Of a stretch of DNA of 64,000 nucleotides, positions 59,058 to 64,000 are shown piece by piece (position 1 is the stretch's first letter; each line of letters opens with the position of its first letter). A program made the translations under genes and the position numbers. The notes under the pieces were generated by a model. That model made no database searches. It was not told the origin of the DNA and worked only from the letters and a program-made list of their open reading frames with translations. The stretch is taken from assembly GCF_001015195.1 (NCBI RefSeq), contig NZ_LDES01000046.1, positions 124,001 to 188,000 on the forward strand. Reading direction: 5' to 3'. The DNA is from Sphingomonas sp. Y57. Lineage in GTDB: Bacteria > Pseudomonadota > Alphaproteobacteria > Sphingomonadales > Sphingomonadaceae.

Positions 59058-61796
59058 ATGCCGCCGCTCCCCCTCCCCTATCCCGCGCTCTACGCCACCC
59101 ATGGCGGAATCTGGATCGCCGGGCAGGACGGCGAGGTGCGCGGGATCGGGCGAGGCGAGGCTGCGGCGCGGGCGGCGGAGACGCCGATGATCGTGCTCAA
59201 CGCCGCGGTGACCGCCGCCCGTCTGGGCATCGCCGACTTCTCCGGCCTCGACCTGCTCGAGCTGTTCGCCTTCGTCCATCCGGCGCGCTTCGCGGTGCCG
59301 ACGCCGGCGGGGCTCGCCCGCGCGCTGGGGCTGGCCCCGCCGATCGACGACGCCCGCGCGCCCGCCTTCCTGATCGAGGCCACGCAGGCGCTGCTCGCGC
59401 GGATGGCGGAGCCCGAGGGCTGGGCCGAGGCCTATGGCGCCTGGAACAGCGCCCAGTCGCTCGCCCGGCTGCGCTGGCCCTGGGCGGCGGCGATCGGCCG
59501 GGTTCTGACCGCGCCGGCCCGGCCCGAACGCGGCCTGTTCGCGCGCCTGCCCGAATGGGACGAGGCAGGCGGCCGCCCGCAGCCGCGCAACGTCCAGCTC
59601 GGCGAGGCGGAGACGCTCGACAGGCTCGCGCGGCTCGTCGGCGAAGGCGCCGAGGCGCGCGACGGGCAGAAGTTCTACGCCGCCACCAACGCCCGCGCCT
59701 TCGATCCGCGCTTCGGCGAGGGGCGGCCGAACATCGTCCTTGCCGAGGCGGGGACCGGGATCGGCAAGACGCTCGGCTATCTTGCTCCCGCCTCGCTCTG
59801 GGCCGAGCAGGCCGACGGGCCGGTGTGGATATCGACCTACACCAAGGCGCTCCAGCGCCAGCTCGACAAGGAGACCCGCCGGATCTTCCCCGACGCGGCG
59901 GTGCGGCGCGAGAAGGTGGTCGTCCGCAAGGGGCGGGAGAATTATCTCTGCCTGCTCAACCTGGAGGACGCGATCCAGGGCGGCTTCCAGAACCGCGCGG
60001 CGATCCTCGCCCAGCTCGTCGCGCGCTGGGCAATGTATTCGCGCGACGGCGACATGGTCGGCGGCGACCTGCCGGGGTGGCTGCCGACGCTGTTCCGCCG
60101 GGCCGGCTCGACCGCGCTGACCGACCGGCGCGGGGAATGTGTCTATGCGGGCTGCCCGCATTACCGGAAATGCTTCATCGAGCGCGCCGCGCGCGCCTCG
60201 GAAGGCGCCGACATCGTCATCGCCAACCATGCGCTGGTGATGATCCTCGCGCAGCGCCGTGCCGACGAGGGCCACCCGCTCGGCCGGATCGTCTTCGATG
60301 AGGGGCATCACCTGTTCGACGCTGCCGATTCGACCTTCGCCGCCGCGCTGACCGGGCAGGAGGCGATCGAGTTGCGGCGCTGGATCATCGGCCCCGAGGC
60401 CAAGTCGCGGGGCCGACGCCGCGGCTTGTCCGCGCGCCTGTCCGACGTCGCCAGCTATGACGAGGAAGGCGCGCTCGCGATCGAGGCGGCCTCGGCGGCG
60501 GCGACGCTGCTGCCGGCCGACGGCTGGCTCGGGAGGCTGGCTGAGAACCTGCCGCTCGGCCCGGTCGAGCGGCTGCTCGCGGCGGCGCGCGCGACGGTCT
60601 ATGCCCGGGCGAATGCCCAGGACGCCGGCTATGGACTGGAAACCGACGTCGGCGAACCCGATCCGGCACTGATCGACGCCGCCCAGCCCGCGATCGAGGC
60701 GCTGGAGAGCCTGATGCGGCCGATGGCGCGGCTGCGGCAGCGGCTGGCGGCGGTGATGGACGACGCGCCCGACTGGCTCGATGGCCAGGCGCGGGCGCGG
60801 ATCGAGGGCGCGATCGCCGGGCTCACCCAGCGCGGCCAGCTCGTCGCCGCCTGGATCGCGATGCTCGCCCGGCTCGGCGGTCCGCTCGATCCCGATTTCG
60901 TCGACTGGCTCGCCGTCGACCGGATCGAGGGGCGCGAGATCGACATCGGCCTCCACCGCCACTGGCTCGATCCCTCGCGCCCGCTGGCGGAAACGGTTCT
61001 CAAGCCGGCGCATGGCGTGCTCGTCACCTCGGCGACGCTGCGCGACGGGGAGGACTGGGCGATCGCCGAGGCACGCGCCGGCACCGTCCATCTCGACCAC
61101 GCCCCGCGCCATATCGCGGTGCCGAGCCCGTTCGACTATGCCGCCCATGCCGAGGTGCTGGTTGTCACCGACCTCAAGCGCGGCGACGTGGCGCAGCTCG
61201 GCCAGGCCTATCACCGGCTGATCGCCGCGGCGGGCGGCGGGACGCTCGGCCTGTTCACCGCCATCTCGCGCCTGCGCGCCGTCCATGCCCGCATCGCCGA
61301 CCGGCTCGCCCGCGACGGGCTGCCGCTCTACGCCCAGCATGTCGACCCGATCGACACCGGAACGCTGGTCGACATCTTCCGCGACGATCCCCACGCCTCG
61401 CTGCTAGGCACCGACGCGCTGCGCGACGGAGTCGACGTGCCCGGCGATTCGCTGCGGCTGGTGGTGATGGAGGGGATACCCTGGCCACGCCCCACCGTAC
61501 TCCACGCCGCGCGCAAGGCCGCGGGCGGCGGCAGTGTGCATGATGACCGCATCGTCCGCGCACGGATGCGGCAGGCATTCGGCCGGCTGATCCGCAGCGC
61601 CAGCGACCGGGGCCATTTCGTCCTGCTCGGCGCGGCGACTCCGTCGCGGTTGCTCGATGCCTTTCCGGGCGGGGTGCCAGTGCTGCGCGTCACCCTGGAC
61701 GAGGCGGTGGCGCGGATCGCGGCGGCCGCCGGCACCCGACAGGCGACCAATGCCGGGGTGTCAGACGATATCCTGCCGGGCCTGACCGAATCCTAG
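59058..61796 (+). CDS. ATP-dependent DNA helicase, DinG/XPD-like
   Basis: A 912-residue SF2 helicase. Motifs: Walker A AEAGTGIGKTLGYLAPASLW, Walker B DEGHHLFDAADS (DEGH box), and C-terminal motif VI-like GRLIRSASDRGHFVLL. Cysteines in ENYLCLLNLED and CVYAGCPHYRKC have the spacing of the 4Fe-4S cluster of XPD/DinG helicases. The N-terminal about 230 residues are extra and have no clear domain; they are usual in alphaproteobacterial members. The start is ATG 59058. It probably unwinds DNA structures during repair or replication (inference from the family). Confidence 0.88.
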   Translation: MPPLPLPYPALYATHGGIWIAGQDGEVRGIGRGEAAARAAETPMIVLNAAVTAARLGIADFSGLDLLELFAFVHPARFAVPTPAGLARALGLAPPIDDARAPAFLIEATQALLARMAEPEGWAEAYGAWNSAQSLARLRWPWAAAIGRVLTAPARPERGLFARLPEWDEAGGRPQPRNVQLGEAETLDRLARLVGEGAEARDGQKFYAATNARAFDPRFGEGRPNIVLAEAGTGIGKTLGYLAPASLWAEQADGPVWISTYTKALQRQLDKETRRIFPDAAVRREKVVVRKGRENYLCLLNLEDAIQGGFQNRAAILAQLVARWAMYSRDGDMVGGDLPGWLPTLFRRAGSTALTDRRGECVYAGCPHYRKCFIERAARASEGADIVIANHALVMILAQRRADEGHPLGRIVFDEGHHLFDAADSTFAAALTGQEAIELRRWIIGPEAKSRGRRRGLSARLSDVASYDEEGALAIEAASAAATLLPADGWLGRLAENLPLGPVERLLAAARATVYARANAQDAGYGLETDVGEPDPALIDAAQPAIEALESLMRPMARLRQRLAAVMDDAPDWLDGQARARIEGAIAGLTQRGQLVAAWIAMLARLGGPLDPDFVDWLAVDRIEGREIDIGLHRHWLDPSRPLAETVLKPAHGVLVTSATLRDGEDWAIAEARAGTVHLDHAPRHIAVPSPFDYAAHAEVLVVTDLKRGDVAQLGQAYHRLIAAAGGGTLGLFTAISRLRAVHARIADRLARDGLPLYAQHVDPIDTGTLVDIFRDDPHASLLGTDALRDGVDVPGDSLRLVVMEGIPWPRPTVLHAARKAAGGGSVHDDRIVRARMRQAFGRLIRSASDRGHFVLLGAATPSRLLDAFPGGVPVLRVTLDEAVARIAAAAGTRQATNAGVSDDILPGLTES

Positions 61797-61916
61797 CGCG
61801 ATCATCCGTCGCCCATATCGCTCACCCGCCCATATCGTGATCGCAGGTCCTGCGGTCTTCCTTCCGTCGCATCTTTCGGGCATCACCGGATCATGCCGAA
61901 GGAGAGCGCGGGGATC

Positions 61917-62459
61917 GTGAAGAAGCTGACGCTGTTGCGCCATGCCAAGTCGGGCTGGGACGATCCGGTCGCGCGGGATTTCGATCGTCCGCTGAACGGA
62001 CGCGGCAAGCGCGCCGCACACCGGATCGGCCAGTATCTGCGCGATCACGACATGCATTTCGACCATGTCGTCTCCTCGCCCGCCGTCCGCTGCGTGGAGA
62101 CGATCGAGCATCTCGCCGAAGGCACCGGCGAGACGATCGCTCCCGCCTGGGACAAGCGCGTCTATCTGGCTTCCGCGGTATCGCTGCTCGATGTCATCCA
62201 GGAAGCCGACGACCAGCACGAGACCCTGCTGCTGGTCGGCCACAATCCGGGGCTTGAGGATCTGGTGCTGATGCTGGTGCCGGACAGGCCTGACGACGCG
62301 GCGCGCGATCAGGTCGAAGAGAAGTTCCCGACCGCGAGCATCGCCGAGATCAGCTTCCCCGTCGAGCATTGGGACGACATCCGCCCCAATGGCGGTCTGC
62401 TGTCGAAGTTCATCCGGCCGAGAGACCTCGATCCGGGGCTGGGACCGGACCAGGACTGA
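61917..62459 (+). CDS. Histidine phosphatase family protein, SixA-like
   Basis: A 180-residue protein with the RHG pattern LTLLRHAKSGWDDPVARDFD, PLNGRGKRAAHRIG, HVVSSPAVRCVETIEHL and the second His in LLLVGHNPGLEDLVLML. These are the two catalytic histidines and arginines of the phosphoglycerate-mutase-like family. Small members such as SixA act on phosphohistidine proteins; the substrate here is not known. The start GTG 61917 follows AAGGAG at ten bases; ATG 61893 lacks a ribosome site. Confidence 0.88.
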   Translation: MKKLTLLRHAKSGWDDPVARDFDRPLNGRGKRAAHRIGQYLRDHDMHFDHVVSSPAVRCVETIEHLAEGTGETIAPAWDKRVYLASAVSLLDVIQEADDQHETLLLVGHNPGLEDLVLMLVPDRPDDAARDQVEEKFPTASIAEISFPVEHWDDIRPNGGLLSKFIRPRDLDPGLGPDQD

Positions 62460-62511
62460 CACATCTGCCGACCGCGATTCCGACAAGTGTCGGAACGGCC
62501 GGGCATTCGGC

Positions 62512-62922
62512 TCAATCCATGTCCGCCGCGAGCGCCTGGACAAGCGATTCGCGAATCGCCTGCAACTCGGCCCGGGCCGGCGAGGGTATCGCCGACTGGC
62601 TCACCACCAGCACCGGCTGCGGCGCTATTGGCGCAGGGGTCGCCGGTTCAGCCGGCTTCTCGACGGGCGGAGCTTTCTGCGCCAGCAGCTTCTGCACGCC
62701 GCGAATCGTATAGCCCTGCTCGTTGAGCAGGCTATGGATGCGGCGCACCAGCGCCGCATCGGCGGGGCGATAATAGCGGCGGTTCCCGGCCCGCTGGAGC
62801 GGACGAAGCTGCGGAAAACGCGTTTCCCAATAGCGCAGGATATGCTGCTGGATGCCGAGTTCGGCCGAAAGCTCCCCGATGGTACGGAATGCGTCTTCGG
62901 CCTTCTCTCCGCCAGAAGTCAT
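62512..62922 (-). CDS. MerR family transcriptional regulator
   Basis: A 136-residue regulator with a MerR winged helix: FRTIGELSAELGIQQHILRY, WETRFPQLRPLQRAGNRRYY, RPADAALVRRIHSLLNEQGY-TIRGV. The C-terminus is a Pro/Ala-rich linker and a short helix, without a metal-binding or effector domain. This short type (next to ihfA) is very common in alphaproteobacteria. The target is unknown. It lies 12 bp downstream of ihfA. Confidence 0.9.
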   Translation of the reverse strand: MTSGGEKAEDAFRTIGELSAELGIQQHILRYWETRFPQLRPLQRAGNRRYYRPADAALVRRIHSLLNEQGYTIRGVQKLLAQKAPPVEKPAEPATPAPIAPQPVLVVSQSAIPSPARAELQAIRESLVQALAADMD

Positions 62923-62934
62923 TGAAAATACGCC

Positions 62935-63237
62935 TTAATTACCCGAAACGATCCGATCGCGGAGCATCTGGCTGGCACGGAAGGTCAACACGCGCCGCGG
63001 CGCGATCGGCACCTCGACACCGGTCTTGGGATTGCGGCCGACTCGCTGTCCCTTCTCCCGCAGGATGAAACTCCCGAAGCCCGATATCTTCACATTCTCG
63101 CCCCGCGCGAGCGCGAGACACATATGCTCCAGCACCTGCTCGACCACCGCCGCGGAGTCCGCACGCGACAGGCCAATCTCACGATGCACTTCCTCCGACA
63201 AATCCGCTCGCGTCAAAGTCCCCCGATCCAACGCCAT
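62935..63237 (-). CDS. ihfA: Integration host factor subunit alpha
   Basis: A 100-residue HU/IHF-fold DNA-bending protein: [78 protein letters not shown]. The arm motif [12 protein letters not shown] (with the intercalating Pro) is conserved; the segment LSRADS fits IHF-alpha. The start is ATG 63237, four codons inside a slightly longer open frame. Order fabH-ihfA-merR is common in alphaproteobacteria. Confidence 0.93.
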   Translation of the reverse strand: MALDRGTLTRADLSEEVHREIGLSRADSAAVVEQVLEHMCLALARGENVKISGFGSFILREKGQRVGRNPKTGVEVPIAPRRVLTFRASQMLRDRIVSGN

Positions 63238-63312
63238 ACAGCCCCCCAATCACATTGAGTATCGGTCACCTTACGGCGACCGGAGGGCGAATCAAAGCCG
63301 ATTCCAAAGGGT

Positions 63313-64000
63313 TCAGTAGCGAATCGCCGCGGCACCCCAGGTGAAGCCGCCGCCCATCGCTTCGAGCACCAGCAGATCACCCGGTTTGATCCGGCCGTCA
63401 CGCACCGCGACGTCGAGGGCCAGCGGCACCGACGCGGCCGAAGTATTGGCGTGCTGATCGACGGTGATGATCACCCGCTCGGCAGGAAGCCCGAGCTTGC
63501 GTGCCGTAGCGTCAAGGATGCGCCGATTGGCCTGGTGCGGCACGACCCAGTCGATGTCGTCGACGGTCAGCCCTGCGTCCTGCATCACCTCGCGCAGCAC
63601 CTGGGCCAGGTTGGTGACGGCGTGGCGGAACACCTCCTGCCCCTTCATCCGGAGCTTGCCGACGGTTTGCGTCGTCGATGGCCCACCGTCGACATAGAGG
63701 AGCTGGTTGTGGCGGCCATCTGCGTGAAGCCGGGTTGCGAGCACCCCGCGATCGCCGCCGTCCTCGGCCTTCAGCACGACCGCACCAGCCCCGTCGCCGA
63801 ACAGCACGCAGGTCGTCCGGTCCTCCCAGTCGAGGATGCGGCTGAAGGTTTCCGCGCCGATCACCAGCGCGTGGCTCGCGCTGCCGCCCCGGATCATGCT
63901 GTCGGCCACCGACAGCGCATAGAGGAAGCCCGAGCATACCGCCTGCACGTCGAAGGCCACGCAATCGTCGACCCCCAGCGCGGCCTGAACGATCGTGGCC
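63313..64000 (-). CDS. fabH: Beta-ketoacyl-ACP synthase III (partial, N-terminus outside window)
   Basis: FabH condenses acetyl-CoA with malonyl-ACP to start fatty acid synthesis. The window holds the last about 228 residues; the gene continues beyond 64000. The catalytic Cys is in [18 protein letters not shown], the His in [10 protein letters not shown] and the Asn in [20 protein letters not shown], the complete Cys-His-Asn triad. The end [13 protein letters not shown] is the standard C-terminus. It lies 75 bp upstream of ihfA on the same strand. Confidence 0.95.
   Translation of the reverse strand, partial: ATIVQAALGVDDCVAFDVQAVCSGFLYALSVADSMIRGGSASHALVIGAETFSRILDWEDRTTCVLFGDGAGAVVLKAEDGGDRGVLATRLHADGRHNQLLYVDGGPSTTQTVGKLRMKGQEVFRHAVTNLAQVLREVMQDAGLTVDDIDWVVPHQANRRILDATARKLGLPAERVIITVDQHANTSAASVPLALDVAVRDGRIKPGDLLVLEAMGGGFTWGAAAIRY

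Noticed and set aside
58902-61394. 830-codon antisense frame over the helicase
   Set aside because: Shadow of the DinG-like gene.

Overview
The window looks like chromosome of a GC-rich alphaproteobacterium of the sphingomonad group (Sphingomonadaceae; inferred, not proven). The pointers are an UrcA-family protein, a DUF2794 protein, class I lysyl-tRNA synthetase, TonB-dependent uptake, the rpmH-rnpA-yidD-yidC-engB order and the general gene content. Most of it is ordinary housekeeping and metabolic DNA. The clear accessory part is one 7.0-kb transposon.

Layout. 1-5.8 kb, minus strand: a methyltransferase-like gene (cut by the window edge), dapE, a glutathione transferase, then the inner-membrane biogenesis operon rpmH-rnpA-yidD-yidC-engB. 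6.0-15.1 kb: a lipoprotein gene, then comM (yifB) split by a Tn7-like transposon (7463-14476). The transposon has recognisable terminal inverted repeats, TnsB-site-like repeats at both ends and a 5-bp target duplication (GCGGG). It encodes TnsA, TnsB, TnsC and TniQ. Its cargo is a sulfonamide-resistance segment, sul1 with scraps of qacE-delta1 and orf5 from a class 1 integron 3' conserved segment, plus a DUF2293 gene and a short antitoxin-like gene. Removing the element and one target copy restores an uninterrupted 502-codon comM.

15.2-24 kb: a toxin-antitoxin pair, a Gdx/SugE-type SMR exporter with a structured leader, a trehalose operon (otsB-GH15-otsA), an UrcA-family gene, a Nudix-DUF47 fusion followed by a Pit phosphate transporter, and a TetR regulator. 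24-29 kb: a beta-oxidation-type operon whose enzyme set fits branched-chain (isoleucine-like) acyl-CoA breakdown. 29-39.8 kb: a DsbA-like protein, DNA polymerase IV, an MFS protein, pgsA, moaD-moaE, an ECF sigma/anti-sigma pair, a phosphoesterase, divergent oxyR and ahpC-ahpD, and serine acetyltransferase.

39.8-45.7 kb, minus strand: an apparent uptake operon made of a 40-codon leader ORF, a TonB-dependent receptor, an NTF2-like secreted protein, a membrane-type dipeptidase and a Tat-exported FAD oxidase. 45.8-49.7 kb: a membrane protein and phoR-phoU-phoB with no pst genes between them. 49.8-53.8 kb: a tight operon of a Tat-signal protein with two cysteines, a PqqD-like protein, an HPr-kinase-like P-loop protein and a nucleotidyltransferase-like protein, running into pabB. 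I take this to be the poorly characterised 'HPr-rel-A' cassette; it and the Tn7-like element are the most interesting parts of the window. 53.8-64 kb: a TetR regulator, an RcnB-like protein, a DUF885 protein, lysS, a DinG-like helicase, a SixA-type phosphatase, a MerR regulator, ihfA and fabH (cut by the window edge). I saw no rRNA, tRNA, CRISPR array, prophage or replication origin.
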